Source: Amblyomma americanum (Eukaryota > Arthropoda > Arachnida > Ixodida > Ixodidae). From it: a stretch of 64,000 nucleotides of DNA. Location of the stretch: positions 73,295,056-73,359,055 of the forward strand of contig NC_135506.1 in NCBI RefSeq assembly GCF_052857255.1, written 5' to 3'. Both the position numbers and the translations under genes were made by a program. Under the pieces are notes generated by a model, which was not told the DNA's origin, ran no database searches, and was given only the letters and a program-made list of their open reading frames with translations. Shown here piece by piece: positions 22,634 through 32,611 of the stretch; positions within the stretch are counted from its first letter, which is position 1, and every line of letters starts with the position of its first letter.

Positions 22634-22795
22634 GTTTTGGGGAAAGGGAAGGGCGTAGTATTTGTCTCAAATCTCGGCAGACACCTGAACTGCGAAGTTA
22701 GGAAAGTGATAAAGGCGGGATTGAGAGAACTAAGAGGTGCCGTAGTGCAGGGGTGGAATAATTTCGGCCACCAAGGGATCTTTATTGTACTAAAC
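22634..22795 (-). repeat. SINE, 3' part
   Basis: The reverse complement of the common SINE is seen, from the tail (GGGGAAAGGGAAGG) through TAAGAGGTGCCGTAGTG to GGGATCTTTA. It lacks the tRNA-like head. Confidence 0.75.
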
Positions 22796-22799
22796 ATGC

Positions 22800-23196
22800 C
22801 CTTCTCATTGCGAAAGCCTTTACTGGCTCATACTCGCGGTGTCTGTCCGTTCGTCCATCCGTTCATGACACTAACTCGACAAGAAAAAAAGATTTTTGCA
22901 CGATGGGATTCGAACAATCATCCTTCTGTTCCTCAGCTGATCTTGCTAACGAGTACGCTATTTCCTGCCAGCGCATATGTAGTTCTTGTCAAGGACGCTG
23001 GAGAGTGTATTCAGAAAGGCGTCGAATCATATGGATGGTTCCCAAGTGCCCTCCAGTGTCTCCAGTATATAAAATTCATAATAAATTGTGTACATAATTA
23101 ACATCTTAACCACACATCAGTACAAAAGCAGAAACACCGCGCTAAAGAGTTTTGCTCACTGAACTTTAGGTCAACAAAGTGTCCCCTGAATTTTTA
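22800..23196 (-). repeat. E1 repeat, copy C
   Basis: The ends match E1 copy A in inverted orientation (ATTGCGAAAGCCTTTAC at the left, TAGGTCAACAAAGTGTCCCC at the right). The middle differs from copies A and B. Shared ends with unrelated cores suggest a non-autonomous element group. Confidence 0.5.
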
Positions 23197-23504
23197 AACG
23201 CGGTTGCATGTGAGCACTGTTGCAATAACACGTGCTCGAACTCCCTCACATGGAACGATATGCTAGGCGCTTACGCAGCATTTGCCACCGCAGTTATGGT
23301 AGAGTGGACAACGGCGTAATTTTACGTAGACTGCATTGCGGGAGGGCCTTAGATGTCGCTTTGGTGGGACGTCGGGCTCTGAAGAGAGCACGTATGCGGG
23401 AGGCAGCAGCCAGATTCATCTGAGGCGTAGAAAACAGCGAACGCTCCCGGACAATTTACCGGAAACGCACTGCCCAAGAGGATCAAAGCCGAGCCAAGTC
23501 GTCT

Positions 23505-23606
23505 ACTGAGTCGGAATACCGGTACCAAGGTTCGAACCCTACTGTCGCGGACGCGTACCGATGGAAGCAAAACGCATAAGACGCCCGTGTGCTGTTTGAT
23601 GTGAAT
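23505..23606 (+). repeat. SINE, 5' half
   Basis: Contains a B-box-like GGTTCGAACCC and the SINE body AAGACGCCCGTGTGCTGT. It ends shortly before the inverted full-length copy that follows. Confidence 0.55.
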
Positions 23607-23624
23607 AACAATAATATTATTTGA

Positions 23625-23920
23625 TTTTTGTGGAAAGGAAATGGCGCAGTATGTCTCATATATATGTGGACACTTGAACCGCGCCGTAAGGGAAGAGATA
23701 AAGGAGGGAGTGAAAGAAGAAAAGAAGGAAGAGGTGCCGTAGTGGAGGGATCCAGAATAATTTAGACCACCTGGGGATCTTTAACATGCGCTGGCGTCGC
23801 ACAGCACAAGGGCACCGTAGCGTTTCGCGTCCATCGAAACGCGGCCGCCGCGGTCAGGTTCGAACCCGGCTACTCCAGGTAAGTAGCCGTACGCACTATT
23901 CAGTGAGCCACCGGGGCGGG
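23625..23920 (-). repeat. SINE, near full length
   Basis: On the minus strand it has the A box TGGCTCACTGAATAG-like and B box GGTTCGAACC, the body and the tail TTTCCTTTCC. It is the head-to-tail mirror of the plus-strand copy beginning at 23,930. Confidence 0.8.
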
Positions 23921-23929
23921 TTAGGGATG

Positions 23930-24130
23930 TGAGTGCACAGTAAAGATCCCCAGGCGGCCGAAGTTATTCCGAAGCCCTCCACTATGACACATCTTTCTTG
24001 CTGTCAGCTGTGAATCCCTCCTTTACCCCTTCCCTTGCGGTCGGTTCAGGTGTCCACCGAGATATGTGGGACAGCTACTGTGTGGTATCCTTTCCTCAAA
24101 AACCAATTTCATTTTTTTCTGGGCCAATAC
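23930..24130 (+). repeat. SINE, body and tail
   Basis: Runs from GTGCACAGTAAAGATCCCC through AATCCCTCCTTTACCCCTTC to CCTCAAAAACCAATTTC. It lacks the tRNA head. It forms an inverted pair with 23,625-23,920. Confidence 0.8.
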
Positions 24131-24255
24131 ATTTCTCACAAAATAAATCTGCAACCTTGCCCGAACAGCAACACAACTGTCACACTTTCTAGCATAGAGG
24201 CAGCCACGAATGAGTTAGACAACAGTAAGTGATAGAAATGCAAAAATTTCAAGGC

Positions 24256-24435
24256 GAAACATTAAAGATCCCCAAGTGGTCGAAATTATTCCGGAGCCCT
24301 CCACTACGGCACCTCTCTCTCTTTTTTCTTTCACTCCCTCCTTTATCGCTTCCTTCTGGCGCGGCTCAGATGTCCAACGATATATGAGACAGATTCTGCG
24401 CCATTTCCTTTCCCCCAAAAACAAATTATTAAAAT
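24256..24435 (+). repeat. SINE, body and tail
   Basis: Runs from CATTAAAGATCCCCAAGTGG through CCTCCACTACGGCACC to TTTCCCCCAAAAACAAATTA. The head is missing. Confidence 0.85.
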
Positions 24436-25252
24436 TTAGCGCTCGTCATCACTGATGTCACGGGTGTAATAAAAATTCACGCAATTTGCTGTCAAACACT
24501 GAAAACAAAGCACTGTATATCCATAGCACGCACGACACAGAAATTTGAGCTTCGAATAATCTTTGCATCCAGTAAGCAGGCCGCATGGTTTATGTATCAG
24601 TTGTATAAAGCGCACGTATGCTGCCGTTCAAACTCAACGTCTGTGAGGTAAGCAGAAGCTTTGTCCTCACACTTCAAGAAATGAAAATAGTTTTGAGGGG
24701 AAGCGCTTCACTAAGCCAGCTTTTCGAGCCGTCAGCTGGGCCGCAAGTTCAGGCTTCAATGTAGCTAGAGGTCAGCGGTGCCGCAAGATTCACCTTGAAT
24801 GCAGGCTGTAGCTAGACGGTAAACCGTGAGCCTAACTGGTGGTAGTCAGGTTCGACACACGACGTCAAACACAGAAGCAACATCAGCTTCTGTTACACCA
24901 ACTACATCGACTTTGACCTTTGGAATTTGACCTTTACATTTGACCTTCACTTTTGACTCTGACCTTGAACTTCGGTGAAGCGGGAAAGCATCAGCCGGCA
25001 TCGCATGCTCAGGTCACGAAAGTGGGTTCTGCATAAAACGCAAGTTCACGTTGATGCATTCGTTATAATTATTATTATATAAAACGCCAGTTCACTTTGA
25101 TGCGTTCGACGGAATGAACGCTAGGTGTGATCGATGCGACGCCTGCAGTGGAGGTGGTGGTCATTGCTATGAATTGGGGGAGGGGGACGCTGGCCTCGTA
25201 GTATGTTGGCCCTTTGGGCATCACTCTACATCGGAACCAGTTGCGAGCGGCC
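24436..25252. other. Unassigned DNA with two small repeats
   Basis: No gene is seen. It contains a 13-bp-period TTTGACCTT minisatellite (24,911-24,970). It also has a 46-bp-period direct repeat (AAAACGCMAGTTCACKTTGATGC) at 25,032-25,066 and 25,078-25,109. Confidence 0.6.
24911..24970 (+). promoter_or_regulatory. Cluster of nuclear-receptor half-site-like repeats
   Basis: TGACCT (reverse complement AGGTCA) occurs at 24,914, 24,928, 24,941 and 24,960, with TGACTC at 24,954. The last one reads TGACCTTGA, an exact FTZ-F1/SF-1-type site on the minus strand. The roughly 13-bp spacing shows that it is a minisatellite. Regulatory use is conjecture. Confidence 0.3.
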
Positions 25253-25545
25253 GGAAATTACGCCTGTCTCATATATATCAGTGGACACTCCAGTCGCGCC
25301 GTAAGTGAAGGAAAGTGAAATAAAGTTGGTTTAAGGAAAGGAAATGACACCTGTCACATATCTCAGTGGTACCCTAACCATGCCGTCAAGGAAGGAAAGT
25401 AAAATGAAAGTTGGTTTTAAGGAAAGGAAATTACGCCTGTTTCACTTATGTTGGGGGACACCCGAATCGCGCCATAAGCGTAAGAAAAATGGCAGTTGGT
25501 TTTAAAAAGAGGAAATGACGCCTGTGTCAAATAGCGCCATTTGCT
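25253..25545 (-). repeat. Tandem array of an 86-bp SINE-derived unit
   Basis: Three full units and a partial fourth begin at GGAAAT at 25,253, 25,340, 25,426 and 25,511. Each carries GGAAATNACRCCTGT, a TCAGTGG-like stretch, CGCGCCGTAAG and AAGTTGGTTTTAA. The unit is the reverse complement of the SINE 3' segment, so a SINE end was amplified in tandem. Confidence 0.8.
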
Positions 25546-25864
25546 TCCTCCGAAAGAATTTATTTTTCATTTTGGCTTTCTGGATTTATCTGCAAGGTTT
25601 GCGCATTGTTTGGTACCGGACTTGGTCCCATATCTCCGCATACAACGAGCAATAATACAGTTGTAAATATCACCGAAGCTATAATAAATGTATATTGTCT
25701 TGCGTGAGCGCCTTTAATGTTCTTTAAAAGAAAGTAAGATGTTTAATAAATAAAAAATTTGGCTGAAGGTTTAGCTTGGTTAAGCCTGGAAGATTGCGAA
25801 AGCAATACCCTTGGCTGCGCCTTGGTTCGGCTGATGGTGTGGACATGGTTGCCCTTTGTTAAAC

Positions 25865-26443
25865 TTATGCTATACATTGTTTTGCTACCATCAACGTCAT
25901 GTCACCTTCTGGTTCGGCCGTGATGGGAGACTTCTCCCGATTCTTATTCAAGCGCTCCTCCTTCTCTTGGGCTCTCTGCTTTCGTCTCGCCTCGTTGCGT
26001 TCTCTCTTCTTGGCTGCATACTGCGCTCTTCTTTTAGCAAGACGCTCTGCTCTCCGTTTCAGCGTTTCTTCAGCACGGCGCTTTCTTCTGTTGAAGTTGT
26101 AGCGTTCCATACCATTCATAGATGCACCATCGTCACCGTTTGAAGCATCCTTGATAGTCTCTTCGGCATTAAGAGTGTCCATGAAACTTGTCTCCGAGCT
26201 ACTGGTTGTCTCCACAGTTTCGCTACCGTTAACGCCACGCATTAAACTTGACCCTGAACTTGTGGATGCACCCGCATCAAGCGATGTTGATCGGCGTGCT
26301 CGCCACGCTGCTGCATACGCACGTTGTTTAGCTCGCCGTTCTTCTGTTTCTTCAGCACGGCGCCGTCGCTTGGCCGCAGCAGATCCTTCCAGCCTCGCCT
26401 TGTACACCTCATCCGACATAGCGCAAGGCAGCGCGCCGACCAC
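25865..26443 (-). CDS. Basic STPR-like repeat protein
   Basis: This 192-residue frame on the minus strand starts at MVGALPCAMSDEV. It is extremely rich in Arg, Ala, Glu and Lys. RAEETEERRAKQRAYAAAWR (about residue 28) and RAEETLKRRAERLAKRRAQY (about residue 122) begin two blocks of about 23 residues, like the one-score-and-three-peptide repeat (STPR) of silkworm FMBP-1, a DNA-binding helical repeat. A Ser/Thr/Gly linker separates them. The frame stops inside the terminal repeat of its unit. A perfect CRE palindrome TGACGTCA lies about 40 bases upstream of the ATG (26,484-26,491). Nuclear DNA binding is an inference from the repeat. It could instead be a low-complexity chance frame, but the homologous frame at 26,717-27,154 argues against that. 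Confidence 0.5.
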   Translation of the reverse strand: MVGALPCAMSDEVYKARLEGSAAAKRRRRAEETEERRAKQRAYAAAWRARRSTSLDAGASTSSGSSLMRGVNGSETVETTSSSETSFMDTLNAEETIKDASNGDDGASMNGMERYNFNRRKRRAEETLKRRAERLAKRRAQYAAKKRERNEARRKQRAQEKEERLNKNREKSPITAEPEGDMTLMVAKQCIA

Positions 26444-26483
26444 TGCGAGGAGCCGAGATATAGCCCCATTTATCCTCCTAGCG

Positions 26484-26491
26484 TGACGTCA
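26484..26491. promoter_or_regulatory. CRE-type palindrome upstream of the STPR-like ORF
   Basis: TGACGTCA lies 40 bases before the ATG at 26,443. A second GACGTCAC and an E-box CACGTG lie near 26,594-26,613. This is compatible with a promoter, but no TATA box or initiator was identified. Confidence 0.3.
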
Positions 26492-26716
26492 CACCAGCGA
26501 GCGCCCTCTCTCGGTAGCGCCACAGCAGTGGCGCGCATGGCTTCGCCTCCAACATCGATGCCGCAAACTGGGGCCCCGTCTCTCGGTCTGGCAGGACGTC
26601 ACACTATCACGTGACGCGCAGCTGTGTAAGGAGGCGCCACTACCACCGATAGGCCGAAAGTGCGATCAGTATTGCTTTCGCAATAAAAATAGGCTGGGGT
26701 TTAGCTCCGGTTTAAC

Positions 26717-27154
26717 CTAGTTGGATTGCGAAAGCTTCGTTTGCTCGGCACGTCGTCTACGCAGCGTCTCATTCTGACGCTCTCGAGAACTCAAACCGGT
26801 CTCTTTCGCACTCCGGCACGTGGAACGCCTTCTTCTAGCCCCATCTTCGTTACAACGCTTCTCGAGTCGTGCGGCGCGTTCTTCGCGTTGAGCGCGTTGT
26901 CTCTTCCTCGCTTCGTTCTGTCGTTGTTGCGTCTCTTTCGCGTCTCTTTCGCGCTCTCCATAACGACTACAATACGCTGACTGACTGATGTTTCTTATAG
27001 GAAGAAGGAAAAGGAAAGAGCACGGGCCTGCCAAATTGCTCAAGCCGAGCCACGCTGGCTGCCGCGCGCTGAAAGTAGGAGAGTTAAAGGGCAGGAGAGC
27101 AAAGAGTGAAAGAAAATACGCGCCGCGGTAATAGTCCCCCAAGCACTCCGCCAT
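26717..27154 (-). CDS. Second STPR-like basic ORF
   Basis: A 145-codon minus-strand frame. From about residue 67 it is Arg/Glu/Lys/Gln-rich (RQNEARKRQRAQREERAARL) and clearly related to RERNEARRKQRAQEKEERLN in the neighbouring frame. The first 65 codons are hydrophobic and of different composition, so the true start may be internal or the N-terminus non-coding. The last codons read AAGCTTTCGCAATCC, that is, the frame ends in the same GCGAAAGC-type terminal sequence. The tandem arrangement with 25,865-26,443 suggests duplication of one unit. Confidence 0.35.
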   Translation of the reverse strand: MAECLGDYYRGAYFLSLFALLPFNSPTFSARQPAWLGLSNLAGPCSFLFLLPIRNISQSAYCSRYGERERDAKETQQRQNEARKRQRAQREERAARLEKRCNEDGARRRRSTCRSAKETGLSSRERQNETLRRRRAEQTKLSQSN

Positions 27155-27258
27155 ATTCTAAACATAAGTTTAACACCTTAGGTCCAAGGACCCTCTGCAG
27201 ATATTAAATCAGGTATCAGGTATGAGCCATAGCCATAGCTACAATACAGTAAGGCGAA

Positions 27259-27262
<4 letters not shown>

Positions 27263-27324
<62 letters not shown>
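27263..27324. repeat. (AT)n microsatellite, left of the gypsy element
   Basis: Pure AT dinucleotides up to the LTR edge. They continue beyond the other LTR at 32,615, so the element landed in this microsatellite. Confidence 0.95.
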
Positions 27325-27327
<3 letters not shown>

Positions 27328-27499
27328 AACGGGGGGTTTGTTACGAGGTACTGGGGCGACGGGAACGGCAACGGCAGCAGTCTGGGATCAGATCGGCAAA
27401 AGACACACAAGCGTAGCGCTGGCAAAAACTCTCGAGAACACTGTCACCTCGCCTTCGTCTTTTCAAATCATCCGACGCATCTTCTTCTTTAGCCTTACA
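27325..27499 (-). repeat. 3' LTR of the gypsy element
   Basis: 175 bp, TGTAACGGGG...AGCCTTACA on the plus strand. The last codons and stop of pol (27,463) lie inside it. Confidence 0.95.
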
Positions 27500-30400
27500 A
27501 TCACCCCGGGGACAAGAGGAGCCATCCTGGCGACTAAGGATGATGGCAAGACGGCGGGGTCGTAGTAGGGCTTGAGGCGCTGGACATGAACGGTCTCCCG
27601 TCCTCGGCGGCGGAGATCAGGAGACGGCGTGAGGGGTTCCACGATATAATTAACCGGAGAGGTGCGCTCCAGCACACGGTAGGAACCATGGTACTTCGCA
27701 AGAAATTTTGAGGAGAGACCGGGAGTTCCTGAAGGGATCCAGAGCCACACAAGTGCACCAGAAGTGTAGTTCGGTGGGGTTTGGTCTTGGTCGAGGCGGG
27801 AGCGCTGGCGATGCTGGGTGTCAGTGGTGAGTGACCGGGCAATTTGGCGGCAGGCTTCGGCGTGTTGCGCGGCGTCCGAAACAGGCCGATATTCGGATTC
27901 ATCAGGGCGGTAAGGGAGGATAGTGTCGATAGTAGCAGAGGGTTGGCGGCCGTAAAGTAGGAAGAAAGGAGAGAATCCGGTGGTAGACTGCGTAGCGGTA
28001 TTGTACGCATAAGTAACGTACGGAAGGACGAGATCCCAATTCGTGTGGTCAGAAGCGACGTACTTGGAGAGCATGTCTCCGAGTGTGCGGTTAAATCGCT
28101 CAGTGAGGCCATTGGTCTGCGGATGATAGGCGGTGGTAGTTCGGTGAATCGTGTTGCACTCTTTGAGAAGCGCCTTCACCACCTCAGATAAGAACACGCG
28201 GCCTCGGTCACTGAGCAGTTCACGAGGTGCACCGTGGCGAAGGATGAATCGGTGCAAAATGAAGGAGGCGACGTCCGTCGCTGTGGCAGCTGGAAGGGCA
28301 GCAGTTTCGGCATATCGTGTAAGGTGATCCACCGCTACTATAGCCCAACGGTTGCCGTCTGCAGTGTACGGAAGCGGACCGTATAAATCAATGCCAACGC
28401 GGTCGAACGGGCGTGGAGGGCATGGTAACGGCTGCAGCTCAGCAGCAGAACGATGGGGAGGTGTCTTGCGACGTTGGCAGGGAATGCATGCGCGCACGTA
28501 CTTCATGATAAAGGTGTACATTCCGCGCCAGTAGTAGCGCAGCCGTATGCGGGTGTAGGTCTTGAAAACGCCCGCGTGACCTGTGTGGGGGGCAGCATGG
28601 AAGTATGCGCATATCTCCGAGCGTAAGTGACGTGGAATAACGAGCAGCCACTTGCGACCTTCGGAGTTGTAGTTACGGCGATAAAGTAGGGTGTCACGGA
28701 TCGCAAAATGGGCAGCTTGGCGGCGGAGCGCACGTGACGGTGAAGCAGCCGTCGGGTTGGCGAGAAAGTCGAGAAGGGAAGCGATCCAGGGATCCATGCG
28801 TTGCGCTGAAGGCATGTCGCTGAGGCGAAGCAAGGGCAGAGAAGCGTCGGAGGGGGAAAGGCTGGCGATCTCGGCTGGAAGGGGGCAGCGTGACAGTGCA
28901 TCGGCGTCTTGATGCTTGCGGCCGGTGCGATACACGACGCGGATATCATATTCTTGCAAGCGAAGGGCCCACTTAGCGAGGCGGCCGGAGGGGTCTTTCA
29001 GGTTGCAAAGCCAACAGAGCGCATGGTGGTCGGTCACAACGTCAAAAGGGCGCCCATAAATGTACGGTCGAAACTTCGCGAGGGCCCATACAATCGCCAA
29101 ACACTCTTTTTCAGTTACGGAGTAGTTGCGTTCTGCTGGTGTGAGTGTGCGGCTAGCATAAGCAACGACGTATTCGTCAAAGCCAGGTTTTCGTTGGGCG
29201 AGGACAGCGCCGAGGCCAACACCGCTGGCGTCCGTGTGAACTTCGGTAGGAGCGGCCGAGTCGAAATGGCGCAGAATGGGCGGCGCCGTGAGGAGACGGC
29301 GCAAGGTGGTGTATGCGTCGTCGCACGCTGGAGACCACAGTGATAAATCCGCACTTCCAGACAGCGGTTGAGTCAAAGGCGCAGCAATGGACGCAAAGTT
29401 GCGAATAAACCTGAGGAAATATGAGCACAAACCCAGGAAGCTGCGCAGGTCTTTGATGGAGGTAGGTTTGGGAAAGTCAACCACAGCACGAAGTTTCGCT
29501 GGGTCGGGACTGACGCCCTGCTTAGAGACAACATGACCTAAGATGGTTAATTGACGAGTGGCAAAACGGCATTTTTTTAAGTTCAGCTGCAGGCCGGCGT
29601 CAGAGAGGCAGGTCAAGACGTGCTTCAAACGGGAGAGGTGGGTGTCAAAGTCCGGGGAAAAGACCAGAATGTCGTCGAGGTAGCAAAGGCATGTCTTCCA
29701 CTTAAGTCCGCCAAAATGGTGTCCATCATCCTCTCAAAAGTCGCGGGGGCGTTACAAAGCCCGAAGGGCATCACCGTAAATTCATACAAGCCATCCGGTG
29801 TCACAAAGGTGGTTTTGGGGCGATCGGCTTCTTTCATAGGAACTTGCCAGTACCCGGAACGCAAATCAAGAGATGAAAAGAGTTCGGCCCCTTGCAAAGA
29901 GTCCAGAGCGTCGTCTATGCGCGGGAGGGGATAGACATCTTTGCGCGTAATCTTATTAAGGCGGCGGTAATCTACACAGAAGCGTATGGAGCCATCCTTC
30001 TTTTTGACGAGCACCACAGGCGACGCCCATGGGCTGCTTGAGGGCTGAATGACGCCGCTCTGGAGCATCTTGTCGACTTGGTCTTCAATGACTTGGCGCT
30101 CGGCGACAGACACACGATAGGGACGTTGTCGCAGCGGTGCGTGGTCACCTGTGTCGATGGCATGGGTGACAGTGGAAGTTTGGCCCAAGGAACTTTGATG
30201 TGAGTCAAATGATGAGCGAAACTGATTAAGTAAAGTGAGAAGCTGTGCCCTTTGCGGCGCTGGAAGGTTGTCGTCGATGGAGCGAAGGAATGCTTCGGTT
30301 GAGGAGGGATCGGGCGCAGCAGTAGGTGGGCTGAGTGCGGCTATGGAGAGGTGCGGCGCGTCGTCCGTCTCTTCGCGGATGAGCAGAGACGCGAATGGTT

Positions 30401-31100
30401 GTACCGTGCCGAGACATTCACCTAGGCGCAAGGCGTTAAGGAACGAGAATGGGTTAGACACGAACAGTACGGAGAGGCCAGCGGATATAGTCAGTACAGC
30501 GTATGGCAGAGGCAGACACTTGCCGTGCAGAAAGATAGGGGACGGAGGGAAGAGGACAGTGTCGTCGCGAAGAGGGCCGCAAGAGAGGGGTACGAGGACG
30601 GAAGAGCAGGGAGGCAGGTTAATGTCTTCGGCAACTAGGGCCTTAACACAGGCACCAGGAGGGGCAGTGTCCAAGACAGCTTCGGGCAGGTGAGAGAACT
30701 CGACTTCAGCTCGAGCACAATCGATGATAGCAGCATGGCGCGATAGGAAATCCCAGCCCAGGATAACAGCATGAGAACAGCAGGGCAGTACGACGAATTA
30801 GACGGCATAAATGGTCCCCTGGATTACAACGCGAGCGGTACACGCTGCTGACGGCTGGATGTTCTGAGCGCTGGCGGTGCGCAGTGAGAGTCCAGCAATT
30901 GGCGTCCTTACTTTTCTTAAAGAACTACACAGCTTTGCGTCCATGACGGAAACGGCAGCACCAGTGTCGACAAGCGCCATGACAGAAACGCCGTCGACGG
31001 AAATTTCAATGAGGTTAGCGGCTGACGGATGAGGCCTTTCGAAGTTCGTTGTGGACGCAGTTCTCGCCTCAGGAACTGCGGCGCCTAGTTTTCCTCCTGG
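27463..31100 (-). pseudogene. Gypsy pol (protease, RT, RNase H, integrase), two lesions
   Basis: The pol frame is open from 31,100, just behind a stop, and overlaps the end of gag in the -1 frame by 16 bases. Domains in order: aspartic protease (LVDTGAAVSV), RT ([40 protein letters not shown] box), RNase H ([17 protein letters not shown]) and integrase (HAAPHTGH...CIPC zinc finger; catalytic GIDLYG, LSDRG, TERFNRT), ending with a GPY/F-like YHGSYRVL module. No chromodomain is seen. A TAA interrupts the frame at 30,798-30,800, between protease and RT. A single-base deletion shifts the frame near 29,710, immediately before the YLDD box. Otherwise about 1,210 codons are preserved. Confidence 0.92.
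31085..31100 (-). promoter_or_regulatory. Candidate -1 frameshift site at the gag-pol overlap
   Basis: On the minus strand gag ends GAG GAA AAC TAG, and the pol frame, one base back, is open only from here on. GGAAAAC directly before the gag stop resembles a slippery heptamer, although GGA is not the ideal first triplet. The position is what programmed -1 shifting requires. No downstream pseudoknot was folded. Confidence 0.45.
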
Positions 31101-32371
31101 TTAGCGGTGGGGCGACGTCGCATAGGCGAAATAGACCGGCGTCGTGGAGAAGAGGGCCGGCGGCTGGAGAGGGTAGAACGGTCCGGCGAGGAAGTACGAC
31201 TTTGCGGCGGCGCAGCTGGTACAGAGTACTGACTCGGTGGGGGCCAGTACCCAGGAGCTTGGGGAGGAATTTCCGCGTCCGGGAGACGACGGCGGCAATG
31301 CCGAGCTACATGACCTGGGAGACCACAAAAGAAGCAAATCGGCCGATTGTCCGTTGTGCGACAGGAATCGCTGACCCTTGGAGTAGGTCGTCGGTAAGCC
31401 ACTGGCCCTCGCAAATGCGCCGGGGGCGCACTATAGATTGGCGGCTGCGGTCTTGCTACGACATCGGCATATGTCACTGGAGCCGCGACAGGAGGCGGTC
31501 TCGCGACGGCTTCGGCATATGTGAGCGGAGCCGCCACAGGTTGTGGTCTGGCGACAACGTCAGCGTATGTCAGCGGAACCGTGACAGGTGGTGACGGATG
31601 AGCCGGTGGAAGAGCCTCAGCAACTTGCTCTTGAATTGTATGTCGGAGCGCTGGAGTCAGATATGATGGTCGGTCGTGAGCGCTCGGCAGAAAGGAAAGT
31701 TGACGTGCCACTTCTTCCCCCACGAAGTCTTTATTCTGCTGTAGCAGCGAGGGGTCAGGAGCAGGCGTGAGCCCAGCGAGCGACTCAACCTGCTGTGGCC
31801 GCTGGCGTGTCAGAATCCGCTGCTTGCGCAACTGCTCAAAGCTTTGACACAGCGTGACGACTTCAGCAACGGTACGCAAGTCGCGCGCTAGAAGCATCTG
31901 AAAAGCGTCGTCATCGATGCCTTTCAAGATGTGTTGGATCTTGTCGGCTTCCGACATACGAGCGTTGACCCGCTTGCACAAGTCGACGACATCTTCAATG
32001 TAGCTAGTGAAGCTTTCACTAGCCTGCTGAGATCGTTCACGCAATCGCTGTTCGGCTCGGAGTTGCCTGACAGCCGGTCGACCAAATACGTCTGCAAATT
32101 TAGTCTTAAAAATGGACCAGGTTTGAATATCTGCCTCATGGTTGCGATACCAGAGGTTAGCCACACCGTCGAGATAAAAGATGACGTTGTTTAGCTTCGT
32201 CACATCGTCCCATTTGTTGTATACGCTCACCATCTCGTACGATGTGAGCCAATCTTCCACATCGTTCTCGTCAGTCCCGCTGAAAATGGTCGGGTCCCGT
32301 TGACGAAGAGAGCCGGCACAGATGACAGCCTGGCCCACTTGTACGGCCTGGTGTTGGACGTCCTCAGGCAT
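31085..32371 (-). CDS. gag: Gypsy Gag polyprotein
   Basis: An intact 428-residue frame. The first half is the retrotransposon Gag capsid-like region ([49 protein letters not shown]). A Pro-rich linker with repeats of the type [15 protein letters not shown] follows. A single zinc knuckle, [14 protein letters not shown], lies near residue 350. An Arg/Ser-rich tail ends the protein. The ATG at 32,371 lies about 70 bases inside the 5' LTR, which suits a retrotransposon leader. Gag forms the cytoplasmic particle that packages element RNA (family knowledge). This is the best-preserved long gene of the window together with the LINE ORF1 at 1,330. Confidence 0.92.
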   Translation of the reverse strand: MPEDVQHQAVQVGQAVICAGSLRQRDPTIFSGTDENDVEDWLTSYEMVSVYNKWDDVTKLNNVIFYLDGVANLWYRNHEADIQTWSIFKTKFADVFGRPAVRQLRAEQRLRERSQQASESFTSYIEDVVDLCKRVNARMSEADKIQHILKGIDDDAFQMLLARDLRTVAEVVTLCQSFEQLRKQRILTRQRPQQVESLAGLTPAPDPSLLQQNKDFVGEEVARQLSFLPSAHDRPSYLTPALRHTIQEQVAEALPPAHPSPPVTVPLTYADVVARPQPVAAPLTYAEAVARPPPVAAPVTYADVVARPQPPIYSAPPAHLRGPVAYRRPTPRVSDSCRTTDNRPICFFCGLPGHVARHCRRRLPDAEIPPQAPGYWPPPSQYSVPAAPPQSRTSSPDRSTLSSRRPSSPRRRSISPMRRRPTANQEEN

Positions 32372-32419
32372 CGTGCGCGCCGGGAGAGCACGAGTACGGA
32401 GCTCCAGGGCCGATGTTTT

Positions 32420-32434
32420 TACCCCGCACCTCCA
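32420..32434 (-). promoter_or_regulatory. Primer-binding-like site of the gypsy element
   Basis: Five bases after the 5' LTR the minus strand reads TGGAGGTGCGGGGTA. It starts with TGG, as needed to pair with a tRNA CCA end. I cannot tell which tRNA it matches. Confidence 0.5.
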
Positions 32435-32439
32435 CGAAA

Positions 32440-32611
32440 TGTAACGGGGGGTTTGTTACGAGGTACTGGGGCGACAGGAACGGCAACGGCAGCAGTCTGG
32501 GATCAGATCGGCAAAAGACACACAAGCGTAGCGCTGGCAAAAACTCTCGAGAACACTGTCACCTCGTCTTCGTCTGTTCAAATCATCCGACGCATCTTCT
32601 TCTTTAGCCTT

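Larger units (their letters stand above)
25768..26684 (-). repeat. Unit with 16-bp inverted repeats carrying an STPR-like ORF
   Basis: ATTGCGAAAGCAATAC at 25,793-25,808 and its exact reverse complement at 26,669-26,684 bound a stretch of 892 bp. Inside lies one minus-strand reading frame (25,865-26,443). The left 120 bp recur alone at 17,897-18,016, so this is a dispersed repeat. A related terminal sequence starts a second unit at about 26,695. No transposase or target-site duplication was found. Confidence 0.55.

Noticed and set aside
25253..25545. CRISPR-like array of 86-bp units
   Set aside because: Units are directly adjacent, diverged and derived from a SINE tail; there are no repeat-spacer alternations or cas genes.
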